From Ruminococcus sp. UBA3767 (GTDB lineage: Bacteria; Bacillota; Clostridia; Oscillospirales; Ruminococcaceae), in contig DFFV01000085.1 in the NCBI GenBank assembly GCA_002371625.1, forward strand, positions 1 to 42,953: DNA of 42,953 nt, read 5' to 3'. This document shows, piece after piece, positions 32,439 to 40,697 of the stretch (positions are counted from its first letter, which is position 1; every line of letters starts with the position of its first letter). The position numbers and the translations under genes were made by a program. The notes below the pieces were generated by a model. That model saw nothing but the letters and a program-made list of their open reading frames with translations, did not search any database and was not told the origin of the DNA.

Positions 32439-33591
32439 TCAGCAGCTTAGCAAGCGATCTGCCCACAAGCTCACCTGAATACTGCACTTGTTCAATGGAA
32501 TTACCGTGGCTGCCGACTTCGATAAGGAGCGAGCCTGTTGTAAGGTCCTGATTATAATGCCTGTAATCAAAAAGCACAGGTCTGGTAAGCGTTGGATTAT
32601 CGCTTTCTATCTGCGATTGCAGCTTTGATGCAAATATAAAATTCTGCATACAATTCGGCATACCCATCGTACCGTCATCACAGCCGGAGATTATCATTAT
32701 CTGTGCGGCTTTTTTGCCATTTATCGTTGCAACGGGAGATATCCTTGTGCCGTCTGCACGCTGTATCCCGTCACGATGGATATCAAGGCAGACCTTGACA
32801 GAGGGGTACTTTTTAAGCAGCTCAGAAACAGTCTTTCTGCTGGAATCGTAAGCATCGTTATAGCTTGGGTAATCGTGCACGAGCGTATCGTGGATATAAC
32901 AGATACCTGCTTTTTCAAGCTCAGCACATATCCTATTCCCCACACTTACGACATTTTTACTCATATCGGTCGTCTTACTTGCAAATGAGCTGTCATAGAA
33001 ATCACGCTCATAAGGCTCAAAGCTCTCAGTGGTATGCGTGTGATAGATAAGCACCTGCGGCTGTTCGCTTTTGGCATCTACGGTAAAAGGCAGCTGTTTT
33101 TTAGCTTGTTCGGCAAGCTCGGAATTCGGCTTGGTGGTATTGTTGCGAACTTGTCCTCCATCAGAAAGGTCGATATACTGCGCTGTAGTATAACGAGGGT
33201 ATGTATATTCGCTGATCACGCCGTCATGTTTTTCGAGCTTTTCGGGATATTCTATTAATCCGAGCACCTCCTGCGAGGGTTTTTCAGTCGGTATCTGCTT
33301 CCCTTTAACAGCTGAGTTTTCTTGCTGTACGCCGACATCTGATATAATAAGGCTTTCTCTGCACAGTGCTGCTTTCTCATTTAAAAGTATTACTTCGCTC
33401 TGCTGCTGTTGCGTCTGCTGAGAATTATTATTTTTATTCCCGGTATATTCCCCCGAGGTAAGAACCGCTGAAATTTCCGCTATACGATTGAGCTTGTACG
33501 AGTGGGCTGAATATAGTTCCATCCCCAGCGGTAGCGTAAAGCACATTGCCACAACACAGGCTGAACATACGCATGTCCTTTTTAGCTGCAT
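32422..33591 (-). CDS. spoIIP: Stage II sporulation protein P
   Basis: A 389-residue SpoIIP. With SpoIID and SpoIIM it degrades peptidoglycan at the septum so that the mother cell can engulf the forespore; SpoIIP is the amidase/endopeptidase. A hydrophobic N-terminal anchor (about residues 4-22) precedes a Gln/Asn-rich linker. The amidase domain starts at VLIYHTHTTESFEP (catalytic-zone His), continues with CLDIHRDG (Asp-x-His) and ends with SLLIEVGSHGNSIEQ (Glu). The first two ATGs abut AGGAG; the third, ATG 33591, has a 9-nt spacing and is preferred. Its presence implies that the organism forms, or recently formed, endospores. It is divergent from the VanY-like gene. Confidence 0.93.
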   Translation of the reverse strand: MQLKRTCVCSACVVAMCFTLPLGMELYSAHSYKLNRIAEISAVLTSGEYTGNKNNNSQQTQQQQSEVILLNEKAALCRESLIISDVGVQQENSAVKGKQIPTEKPSQEVLGLIEYPEKLEKHDGVISEYTYPRYTTAQYIDLSDGGQVRNNTTKPNSELAEQAKKQLPFTVDAKSEQPQVLIYHTHTTESFEPYERDFYDSSFASKTTDMSKNVVSVGNRICAELEKAGICYIHDTLVHDYPSYNDAYDSSRKTVSELLKKYPSVKVCLDIHRDGIQRADGTRISPVATINGKKAAQIMIISGCDDGTMGMPNCMQNFIFASKLQSQIESDNPTLTRPVLFDYRHYNQDLTTGSLLIEVGSHGNSIEQVQYSGELVGRSLAKLLTKNRA

Positions 33592-33688
33592 TATCATCAT
33601 CTCCTGTTCAACTATATGCGAGCGTACTGCCGTTTATGTGTCAATCAAGTCACATGATGCATATTATTAAAGCGTAAGGGGTGATAGT

Positions 33689-34282
33689 ATGGATTATCTT
33701 ATGCTCGTGGGAAGATTTGAGCCGATACCCGAAGGATTTGAAGCAGCGCTGAAGCTGCGCAGCGTACAGGGCAAGCTGTTTGAGATGCAGACAGCAGCGG
33801 CACTTGAAAGAATGCTGGAAAGCGCACGGAGCGAGGGCGTATTTATCAAAGTTATCTCGGGGTATCGTTCTCAGGAGCATCAGCAGATGTTGTGGGAAAA
33901 GGATATTTCAATGCTAATGGCGCAGGGAGCAGGTTATAAAGAAGCGGTAAAAGAAGTCGGCAGGACGCTTGCTTTGCCGGGTTTCAGTGAACATCACACG
34001 GGACTCGCAGCTGACCTTGGCACGCCAGGCGATGATGATGTGAGTTACACATTCACGAGAAGCATACAAGCAAAATGGCTTGAATGCAATGCGCACAAGT
34101 ACGGGTTTATACTGCGCTATCCTCGATTAAAGGAGCACATCACAGGTATAGATTTTGAGCCTTGGCATTACAGATACGTCGGTGTGGAAAGTGCAGTTAT
34201 GATAAGAAAGAGCGGTATCTGCCTTGAAGAATTCCTTGATTTCTACCAGGATAAATATTTATTCATTACAAATCGGGAGTGA
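33689..34282 (+). CDS. VanY/VanXY-type D-alanyl-D-alanine carboxypeptidase (M15B), no signal peptide
   Basis: A 197-residue zinc peptidase of the M15B family. The ligands are clear: SEHHTGLAAD (Ser100-x-His102...Asp109, the SxHxxGxAxD motif) and FEPWHYRYVG (Glu157, His160), preceded by the substrate-binding VISGYRSQEHQ. These enzymes remove the terminal D-Ala from peptidoglycan pentapeptides. Unlike typical VanY it lacks a signal peptide or anchor, as in cytosolic VanXY enzymes, so it may act on precursors or dipeptides in the cytoplasm (inference). No vanRS/vanHAX genes are near, so a resistance role is not indicated. GGGGTG precedes ATG 33689. Divergent from spoIIP, so a sporulation-cortex role is possible. 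Confidence 0.87.
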   Translation: MDYLMLVGRFEPIPEGFEAALKLRSVQGKLFEMQTAAALERMLESARSEGVFIKVISGYRSQEHQQMLWEKDISMLMAQGAGYKEAVKEVGRTLALPGFSEHHTGLAADLGTPGDDDVSYTFTRSIQAKWLECNAHKYGFILRYPRLKEHITGIDFEPWHYRYVGVESAVMIRKSGICLEEFLDFYQDKYLFITNRE

Positions 34283-34320
34283 AAAAACTGTGCAGGCGTA
34301 ACAAAAATATTCACCGCTGA

Positions 34321-34349
34321 TTGACAACTAACTGAAACAGTAGTATAAT
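34321..34349 (+). promoter_or_regulatory. Perfect consensus SigA promoter of a small-protein gene
   Basis: TTGACA (34321-34326), 17-bp spacer, TATAAT (34344-34349), about 33 bp upstream of ATG 34383. Confidence 0.92.
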
Positions 34350-34382
34350 ATGCACATAGTCAAACAGAAAGGATGAGCGAAA

Positions 34383-34532
34383 ATGCAGAAATATTCACAG
34401 AGAAAGTCATTCTGGGCACTTATGGGTGCTCTTATACTCGTTATTGCTTCCACAGCTCTTCTCGTTTACAGATACTGCGAGGAGAAAGCACACTATGAAA
34501 AGTGGAAAGATTACGAGGAATGCGGTATCTGA
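34383..34532 (+). CDS. Small single-pass membrane protein (49 aa)
   Basis: A short gene supported by context more than by homology: a perfect promoter 33 bp upstream, AAAGGATG before ATG 34383, and an intrinsic terminator 16 nt after the stop. The product has a basic N-terminus (MQKYSQRKSF), one helix of about 19 residues (WALMGALILVIASTALLVY) and a charged, aromatic C-terminus with KWKDYEECGI. Two cysteines lie at positions 32 and 47. Topology is predicted N-in by the positive-inside rule. No family is recognised. Small hydrophobic proteins of this type often regulate membrane complexes or are toxins, but nothing here decides between these. Confidence 0.78.
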   Translation: MQKYSQRKSFWALMGALILVIASTALLVYRYCEEKAHYEKWKDYEECGI

Positions 34533-34548
34533 CGATATAACGACAAAG

Positions 34549-34582
34549 CCGATGCTTCTCTATGAGGCATCGGTTATTTTTA
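34549..34582 (+). terminator. Terminator of the small membrane protein gene
   Basis: CCGATGC (34549-34555) pairs with GCATCGG (34567-34573), followed by TTATTTTTAT. It lies 16 nt after the 49-aa gene. Confidence 0.85.
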
Positions 34583-34585
34583 TGC

Positions 34586-34613
34586 ACAAAAAAGCACCGC
34601 AAAAAGCGGTGCT
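34586..34613 (-). terminator. Terminator of the NfeD-SPFH operon
   Basis: A perfect 8-bp stem AGCACCGC/GCGGTGCT (34593-34600 with 34606-34613) is followed on the minus strand by TTTTTTGTG, 10 nt past the SPFH gene stop at 34624. Confidence 0.9.
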
Positions 34614-34623
34614 TGTATTTATA

Positions 34624-35601
34624 TTACTGCTTGATGTTCGGTGTGTTTGAACCGACAACTTCCTTGATACCGGTCGCAAGTCCTGCAAGCCCCTGTATCT
34701 CGCTCGGGATAATGATCTTGGTAGCTTTGCCGTCTGCAGCTTTTCCGAATGCTTCAAGGCTCTTGAGCTGGATGACCTGCTCATTAGGATTAGCGTCATT
34801 CAGCTTTACGATACTATCGGCAATTGCCTGCTGTACCATATTGATAGCCTGCGCTTCACCCTCTGCCTCACGGATCTTCTGTTCTCTGATAGCGTCTGCC
34901 TGAAGGATCAGCGACTGCTTATCAGCTTCAGCGGAAAGGATCTTTGCTTCCTTATCAGCCTGTGCACGCAGGATCTTTGATTCCTTTTCACCCTCTGCAA
35001 CAAGGATCTGGGATTTCTTTTCAGCCTCAGCCTGAATAACCTTTTCACGTCTTTCACGGTCGGCCTTCATCTGACGCTCCATGGCATCCTGTATCTCTCT
35101 CGGAGGAAGGATATTTTTCAGCTCAACTCGCTGAACCTTGATTCCCCATCTGTCAGTAGCTTCGTCAAGTATAGCAGTTATTCTTGTATTGATGATATCT
35201 CTTGAAGTAAGTGTTGCTTCAAGGTCAAGGTCACCAACGATGTTACGAAGTGTAGTTGCTGTAAGGTTCTCGATAGCCGAGATAGGTCTTTCAACGCCGT
35301 AGGTGAACTGCATAGCATTTGTTATCTGGAAGAATACGACTGTATCTATCTGCATAGTTACGTTATCCTTTGTGATAACCGACTGCGGCTGGAAATCAAC
35401 GACCTGCTCTTTTATCGAAACCCTTTTTGCTACCTTTTCGATAAGCGGTACTTTCCAGTGAAGTCCTGTTCCCCAAGCTGCGTGGAATGCACCGAAGCGC
35501 TCAACTACATAAACATAAGCCTGCGGAACCACCTTTATATTGCACACGATGAGCAGGATTATAACCGCAAGAACTCCCAACAAGATATAAATGCCTTCCA
35601 T
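34624..35601 (-). CDS. SPFH/Band 7 domain protein (stomatin/QmcA-like)
   Basis: A 325-residue membrane protein. One N-terminal transmembrane helix (about 4-24) is followed by the SPFH domain (VVPQAYVYVVERFGAFHAAW, VDFQPQSVITKDNVTMQIDTVVFFQI, ENLTATTLRNIVGDLDLEATLTSRD, WGIKVQRVELKNILPP). An alanine/glutamate-rich coiled coil (about 180-260, ADREKR-like repeats) and a hydrophobic C-terminal end follow. SPFH proteins form large ring or cage assemblies in membrane microdomains and often associate with FtsH or NfeD. It lies 21 nt after the nfeD-like gene, the classic pairing. GGGAGG precedes ATG 35601. Confidence 0.92.
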   Translation of the reverse strand: MEGIYILLGVLAVIILLIVCNIKVVPQAYVYVVERFGAFHAAWGTGLHWKVPLIEKVAKRVSIKEQVVDFQPQSVITKDNVTMQIDTVVFFQITNAMQFTYGVERPISAIENLTATTLRNIVGDLDLEATLTSRDIINTRITAILDEATDRWGIKVQRVELKNILPPREIQDAMERQMKADRERREKVIQAEAEKKSQILVAEGEKESKILRAQADKEAKILSAEADKQSLILQADAIREQKIREAEGEAQAINMVQQAIADSIVKLNDANPNEQVIQLKSLEAFGKAADGKATKIIIPSEIQGLAGLATGIKEVVGSNTPNIKQ

Positions 35602-35622
35602 ATTTTTTCCTCCCTATATGTA

Positions 35623-36057
35623 TTATTCTCTTACTATAAGCTTTGAGCCATCGACCTTGACGACTATGACTGCGTGTCCTGCGGGGATATTCTCACCATT
35701 TTCGCTTCTTGCCGCCCAGTCAGTTCCGCTCAGGCGGACTCTGCCTTTATTGGCGACATTGTCGATATCCTCGATGACCGCTGCGGTCATGCCCTCATCA
35801 AGCTCATAGTTTGTTGCAACCTTTTTTCCTTGTACTTTTCTGGCAAACGGTCTTGTAAGTGCCACAAGAATTGCCGAAGAAGCCACAAACACGATACACT
35901 GCACGATAAATGGCACTTTTGCGATCGCAACAAACATTGAGATGAGCGATCCGAGTGCGAACCACACAGAGATAAGCGCCGTGCCGGTAGCGACTTCACA
36001 AATAAGGAAAAAGACGAATGCAACAGCCCAGAAAACTATCATTGAAGTTGCTGTCAT
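35623..36057 (-). CDS. NfeD family protein
   Basis: A 144-residue NfeD1b-type membrane protein. Two or three transmembrane helices lie within residues 5-65 (MIVFWAVAFVFFLICEVATG, then a hydrophobic pair to LVALTRPF). They precede the C-terminal OB-fold domain (MTAAVIEDIDNVANKGRVRLSGTDWAARSENGENIPAGHAV), which is diagnostic of NfeD. It partners with the SPFH protein encoded directly downstream and probably anchors or organises its assembly. A GGGGGGG ribosome site sits 7-8 nt from ATG 36057, and a TTGCAA-17-TATAAT promoter precedes it. Confidence 0.92.
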   Translation of the reverse strand: MTATSMIVFWAVAFVFFLICEVATGTALISVWFALGSLISMFVAIAKVPFIVQCIVFVASSAILVALTRPFARKVQGKKVATNYELDEGMTAAVIEDIDNVANKGRVRLSGTDWAARSENGENIPAGHAVIVVKVDGSKLIVRE

Positions 36058-36107
36058 TCATTTACCCCCCCTATTCTATTTTATATAGACCTTTTGTCTA
36101 CCTGCAC

Positions 36108-36136
36108 ATTATATCACATATACTGTAAAATTGCAA
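36108..36136 (-). promoter_or_regulatory. SigA-type promoter of the NfeD-SPFH operon
   Basis: On the minus strand TTGCAA (36131-36136), 17-bp spacer, TATAAT (36108-36113), about 50 bp upstream of the nfeD-like start codon. Confidence 0.85.
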
Positions 36137-36186
36137 GCATGAAACGTCACTTTTTATCATTCTATCACAATGGTTACGTTTTGTAA

Positions 36187-37056
36187 CTATCCTTCTTTCT
36201 GCCTGAGCAAATCACAGGTCGAATAGGATCCTTTCATAAAATACGCAGTGATAAAGATATCGTTCTTTTTAGCAAAGCATGAGCAGCCCTCGAATTCCTC
36301 ATAATCGTGCTCGCTCTGCGCTTTGGTAACGCCTTGCCTGAGTTTGTTCGTTCTTACTTTACCCTCAAAAATAGTATATTCGGTATTATCGGTCATTTTT
36401 CCGTCAACAAAGATCTTCACGGTTGAATCCGAAAAGACAGCGATTATCTCACTGCCAAAGTGCGTACCTTTCCATTTGCCCTGAAGAAACTCGCAGTCGG
36501 CATCATCATATATCTTCATATTTGAGCCTGCGGTAGTAAAATCATATCCGTTCCTCAAAGCGTCCTCGTGGAAAGCATCATATATAGCTTTGGCTGCATC
36601 CGGACGAACAGTCGGGCATTGATTTGAATAAAGCCTCAGCTTTTCACCGCTTTTATAGTCCGCCGACAAGCTGTCACCGCAGCCCGCAGGCAGACCGTCA
36701 ACATGACATCTGTAGCCGTTATTCTTTGCAAGATCGAACTTCTTGATGATCTGATCCAGCTTTTCAAGAAGTGATAATGTGCATGAGTTATATTTAAGAA
36801 TAAATCTTGTTCCATCTCTGCGCTGGCAGTTCCCGCCCGTCGCCAGAACGGATAGTCCGTCATCTTCCAGTTTGCATGACAAATTTACAGAGCGGTCAAT
36901 AAACGAAAAACATATAAGCTCATCAGAAACTATCGTTTTAGGCGCATCGCTGTCAAAGTATTCGTGCTTTGAACCGCACTCATTTGATACATTCTGATTA
37001 TCCGGAAAACAAGCGGAGGATCCTATCTCAAAATCGTTAAACATGATCTTGCTCAT
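36187..37056 (-). CDS. Cysteine-rich protein of unknown function in the YhaNO-like operon
   Basis: A 289-residue soluble protein without recognised family and without a signal peptide. It has at least nine cysteines spread through the chain (for example NECGSK, GGNCQRR, GYRCHVDGLPAGCGDS, SNQCPTV, EGCSCFA). The C-terminal 90 residues (LQGKWKGTHFGSEIIAVFSDSTVKIFVDGK) look like a small beta-barrel. It is last in a five-gene operon, 16 nt after the YhaN-like ATPase, with AAGGAG before ATG 37056. The position suggests a link to the nuclease pair, but function is unknown. No clear terminator follows; GTTAC/GTAAC at about 36172-36187 is a weak hairpin. Confidence 0.7.
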   Translation of the reverse strand: MSKIMFNDFEIGSSACFPDNQNVSNECGSKHEYFDSDAPKTIVSDELICFSFIDRSVNLSCKLEDDGLSVLATGGNCQRRDGTRFILKYNSCTLSLLEKLDQIIKKFDLAKNNGYRCHVDGLPAGCGDSLSADYKSGEKLRLYSNQCPTVRPDAAKAIYDAFHEDALRNGYDFTTAGSNMKIYDDADCEFLQGKWKGTHFGSEIIAVFSDSTVKIFVDGKMTDNTEYTIFEGKVRTNKLRQGVTKAQSEHDYEEFEGCSCFAKKNDIFITAYFMKGSYSTCDLLRQKEG

Positions 37057-37072
37057 ATATTCATCTCCTTGC

Positions 37073-39628
37073 TCAAATCAGTTTTCTGCTTTCATGACAG
37101 CAGAAATAAAGTATCTGCCTGTTTTTTGAAAGCTCCCTGAGCAGCTGCGAGGTCTTTGTGATGTGCTCGCTGTCAAGGGCGGTGAAAGGATCGTCCATTA
37201 TAAGCATCGGCTGGTTTTTGGTGAACATATTATCAAGCAGCGCAAGCCTGAAGCAAAGTGCGCACACAGCAAGGTTTCCGCCCGAAAGATGCTCGTAGCT
37301 GCGGTATTCGCCCTGCCTTTCAAACTTTATGCTGAAATCCTTATCCATAACGACTTTCTGTCCAAGTGCATTTTCGATAAGCTGCGCATAATAACAGAAT
37401 TTATCACGCACAGGCGCAATATATCTGTCCTTGAGTGACTGATCGGCAGACAGTATCTCTTTTTTGACATCACCAAGCAAAGTGAGTCTTTCTTTTACAT
37501 CTTCAAGCTCCTCATTTTTAAGATCATAAGTATTCTTTTTATCATCAAGCTGTGAAACAGAATCCTCCATACGTTCTACTTCACTGCTGAGCGCATTGAA
37601 TTCAGCCTGCTTTTTTGAAGCATCATCCCTGAGCGTTTCAAGATCGACAGCAGTCTGAACGGGACGCTTTAAGAGATTATTTGAACTGCGGTAGCTCTCG
37701 GCAGAGAGCTTCTGCTTTTTAAGCAATTCACTGAGTCGTTCATATTCTTTTATGTCATCAAGTATCTGGTCGGGCGAAAAGCTGTCATCAAGCGAATACT
37801 GCGACTGAAAAGCGACTATCTGCTCCTTTGCGTCTTCAATGCCTTTCAGCAATGCGACCTGCTTGCTTTTGCTGTCTTTTATCGACTTGTCAAGAGTAAC
37901 GAATCTGACCATATCGCTTTTAAGAGTTTCAAGATTCTTTTTGTGGTCGGCATCATTAAGACCAAAAGGATTGAAAAAGCTGCTCAGCTTTGCTTCAAGC
38001 TCACCGCATGAAACCTTTGTCTCAGAGTATTCTCTTTCCGCTTTATCATTATTGGCAAGCAGCTCGTTGAACCTTTGTGCATCATTTTTGAATGTATAAA
38101 ACATCTCATCAGGCTCGCACGGGCTGTAGCGGTAATAAGCGATCGAATTGACAAGCTCATTCCTTGCTGCCTGGGTTTTTGCTGCAAGCTCGGTATATTC
38201 AGGATTATCAAGTTCCTGTGGCTCTTGCTGCGGCGGAGCCTGCACTGAGTTGACCTTGCCTAAGATATAAAGGAATGCATCGGCAAAAAGCAGCACCGCA
38301 CCTGCTGCTAACAGAATGATACCAACAGCAGTTTTGCCTGCTACAAGCACACCTGCACCGCAAACAACAAGCAGCAAAGCGATTATCAAAAGAACTGCAT
38401 ACAGCTTACTCTTAGGCTTTTGCTCAACATTCACAGGATCGTTATGTATGTAGACCTTACGATTTGTTTGCGAAAGCACCGATGCAAGTTCATCGTAGCG
38501 CTTCTTTTTTTGCTCTATTTCAAATATCGTTTCACTGCTGACAGGCTTACCGGAAAAATGGTCGGCAAGCTCACTGAAAGCAGCACCCTGCTGTGCTGAT
38601 TCGAGTTCAGCACACTTTGTTTTTTTCTTTTCAAGAAGACCGATCTGTTCCCCGGCATCATCTATCTGCTGCTGCGTGGGAAATGTTTCATACTGTCTTT
38701 TGATACGAGTATGCAGTGCAATATCCTCGTCCGGGCAGGCGCAGGCTTTAAGCGCAAGCTCATCACGCTTTATCTGCTCAATGATACCCTTTACATCTTC
38801 GGTTTTCTGCTTATCGGGCAAACCATTTTTGTAGCTTTGCACAAGCTGTTTCAGCTGCTGCTCGGTCTCATTGCACTGTGCTGTTTTATCATCTAAATTG
38901 TTCCACTTTTCGATCTCGGCAGAAAGCTGCGCAGCCTGTGAATATGCATTTTCAGCCTGTTTATACAGCTTTTGCGCGTTATTAAGATCGGTGTATTTTT
39001 CATCGAGGGCTTTCTTTTCATATTCCAGCTTTTTAATGCTTTCCCTTACCCCGACTATCTCTTTTTTCAGTGCAGAAGCCATATCCCTGCACTGCTTTTC
39101 TTTTGCGGAGATAGTTTTCTTAACACTTTCGATGTCGAAATCCTCACCGACATTTTCAACGTAATTATTGAGCTTTTTGTTCATATCATCTGTCGAAGAA
39201 AGCCTGATCGCCTGCTGATCCATACACAGCATTCTTTCAAAGCTCTCTTTATTCAACCCGAAGACCTTAACTCCGGGAACATCGCCAAGCTCATCGGTAA
39301 GGTCTGCACCGAGATAGACTTTCATCGTATCCGAGGTCGTGCTTTTAGCGCTGAATGTTCTTTCGATCCTGTAACACTTTCCGTCGCTCTCAAAGTCGAT
39401 GCTTCCGCCGAACGTGCCTTTTGCAAAAGGGTAAAAATGCGCTCTGTCATTGAAGACCGAGTTTGTCTTATATGCAGGCAGGCCATAGAACATGGCTTTG
39501 ATAAATGCGACCATTGTAGATTTTCCGTAGCCGTTATCCTCACAAAAGCTGTTTATCCCGTCAGTGAAATCGTGATCGAGGTCAGCGAATTTGCCAAAGG
39601 CGGTTATATGCATTGAGATCAGCTTCAT
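37073..39628 (-). CDS. SbcC/YhaN-like ATPase with central membrane hairpin
   Basis: An 851-residue ABC/SMC-type ATPase. Walker A is EDNGYGKST (Gly33-Tyr-Gly-Lys36-Ser-Thr38) after MKLISMHITAFGKF. Long coiled coils flank the centre (about 165-260 and 570-740). The signature LSGGNLAVCALCFRLALL and Walker B PMLIMDDPFTALD are near the C-terminus. Two hydrophobic helices at about 410-460 (LYAVLLIIALLLVVCGAGVL and a second) replace the zinc hook of SbcC and are typical of Bacillus YhaN. With the phosphoesterase encoded just upstream (4-nt ATGA overlap) it should form an SbcCD/Mre11-Rad50-like nuclease complex, possibly membrane-tethered. Length fits YhaN-type proteins (about 850-960). Confidence 0.88.
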   Translation of the reverse strand: MKLISMHITAFGKFADLDHDFTDGINSFCEDNGYGKSTMVAFIKAMFYGLPAYKTNSVFNDRAHFYPFAKGTFGGSIDFESDGKCYRIERTFSAKSTTSDTMKVYLGADLTDELGDVPGVKVFGLNKESFERMLCMDQQAIRLSSTDDMNKKLNNYVENVGEDFDIESVKKTISAKEKQCRDMASALKKEIVGVRESIKKLEYEKKALDEKYTDLNNAQKLYKQAENAYSQAAQLSAEIEKWNNLDDKTAQCNETEQQLKQLVQSYKNGLPDKQKTEDVKGIIEQIKRDELALKACACPDEDIALHTRIKRQYETFPTQQQIDDAGEQIGLLEKKKTKCAELESAQQGAAFSELADHFSGKPVSSETIFEIEQKKKRYDELASVLSQTNRKVYIHNDPVNVEQKPKSKLYAVLLIIALLLVVCGAGVLVAGKTAVGIILLAAGAVLLFADAFLYILGKVNSVQAPPQQEPQELDNPEYTELAAKTQAARNELVNSIAYYRYSPCEPDEMFYTFKNDAQRFNELLANNDKAEREYSETKVSCGELEAKLSSFFNPFGLNDADHKKNLETLKSDMVRFVTLDKSIKDSKSKQVALLKGIEDAKEQIVAFQSQYSLDDSFSPDQILDDIKEYERLSELLKKQKLSAESYRSSNNLLKRPVQTAVDLETLRDDASKKQAEFNALSSEVERMEDSVSQLDDKKNTYDLKNEELEDVKERLTLLGDVKKEILSADQSLKDRYIAPVRDKFCYYAQLIENALGQKVVMDKDFSIKFERQGEYRSYEHLSGGNLAVCALCFRLALLDNMFTKNQPMLIMDDPFTALDSEHITKTSQLLRELSKNRQILYFCCHESRKLI

Positions 39629-40692
39629 CCGTCTGCCTCCTTACCGCTCAGCAGTGCAAGCCCAAGCGTGATTATCTTTTTCTTGCGCTCATCATCATAC
39701 TGCTCATTTGCAGTTGTGCCCCTTATAAACTCCCCTATCAGCGAAGTATCGTCCTTATAGTCTTCGGCATTTATAAGCAGCGTGCACTTGTTTTTCACAC
39801 GCACAAAATAGTGCTGTGAAAGCAATTTTTCTATATCCTTTCCATCAAGCTGTATCTCAGGTGAAAGCTCTCCGGTAAGCTCAATATGCAAAAGATCTTT
39901 TTTATCAATACCCTGAACTTTTTCCTTTACTGTCTCACTTACCTCGTAAAGATCGTGAGCACCTGTAACGTCTATTTTCAGGTCGTGTATAGTTCTTTCG
40001 GCAAACGGCACGAATGTATGCTTTACTGTATCTGTAACCTCAAGCAGAACAAAACCCTTTTCACCGCACTCGTCAAAACCTCTGCCCTCAAGGCATCCCG
40101 AAAATGCATATATACCCCTGTCATCTATCCTGCCTGTTTTATAGGAGTGGATATGACCAAGTGCAAGATAATCTATCCCCTTGCCTTTCAGCTCACTTAT
40201 CCTGACCTTGTCCATTCCCATACTGTCACAGGCATCACCGTGAAGCATTACGATATTCAGCTTTTGCTTATCAAGGCTGAGCTTGGAGTAAAACGCTTCG
40301 CAGTTTTCATTGCTTATCTCAATACCGCTTATGACTACGTTATCATATTCATAAGATGTAAAATCCGTCTTATTAAAGGTCTTCAGGTTAGGGATATCTT
40401 CAACAGTGTAAGAGCCTTCTTTATCGTGATTTCCGTTAAGGTATAGGAAATCTATCTCGGGATTTCTCATTATCGCCTTATAAAAGAACTGCTTGTCTTT
40501 CTGCGTAGGCTTGTCCTTGTCAAAAACATCTCCGCTGAGCAGGATCGCCCTGACATCGTTGTTTTTGGCATAGCTTATCATTCTGTCAAAGGCTGAAAGC
40601 AGCTCTCTCCTGCGCTCATCAGCAATTTCCTTAGGGAATGTAGAGGACAGCTTTGAGCCTAAATGTATATCAGCACAATGTATGAATCTCAT
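39625..40692 (-). CDS. SbcD/YhaO-like DNA-repair metallophosphoesterase
   Basis: A 355-residue Mre11-type nuclease subunit. The five phosphoesterase motifs are present: FIHCADIHLGS, LLSGDVFDKDKPT, LYLNGNHDKEG, IVMLHGDACDS and LALGHIHSYKTG, giving all metal ligands. The C-terminal 150 residues form the capping and ATPase-binding region. It would cut DNA ends together with the YhaN-like ATPase. GTG lies three codons upstream, but AAGGGTG spaced 7 nt supports ATG 40692. The stop overlaps the start of the ATPase gene (ATGA) and it begins 5 nt after the AlkD-like gene, so it is tightly coupled. Confidence 0.9.
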   Translation of the reverse strand: MRFIHCADIHLGSKLSSTFPKEIADERRRELLSAFDRMISYAKNNDVRAILLSGDVFDKDKPTQKDKQFFYKAIMRNPEIDFLYLNGNHDKEGSYTVEDIPNLKTFNKTDFTSYEYDNVVISGIEISNENCEAFYSKLSLDKQKLNIVMLHGDACDSMGMDKVRISELKGKGIDYLALGHIHSYKTGRIDDRGIYAFSGCLEGRGFDECGEKGFVLLEVTDTVKHTFVPFAERTIHDLKIDVTGAHDLYEVSETVKEKVQGIDKKDLLHIELTGELSPEIQLDGKDIEKLLSQHYFVRVKNKCTLLINAEDYKDDTSLIGEFIRGTTANEQYDDERKKKIITLGLALLSGKEADG

Positions 40693-40697
40693 TTCAA

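Noticed and set aside
33689..34282. VanY-like gene as part of a glycopeptide-resistance cluster
   Set aside because: No ligase, dehydrogenase, VanX or two-component regulator is nearby; single M15B genes are common in sporulating Firmicutes.
38972..39616. A 214-codon plus-strand open frame
   Set aside because: It is antisense to the N-terminal Walker A region of the YhaN-like ATPase; a shadow frame.
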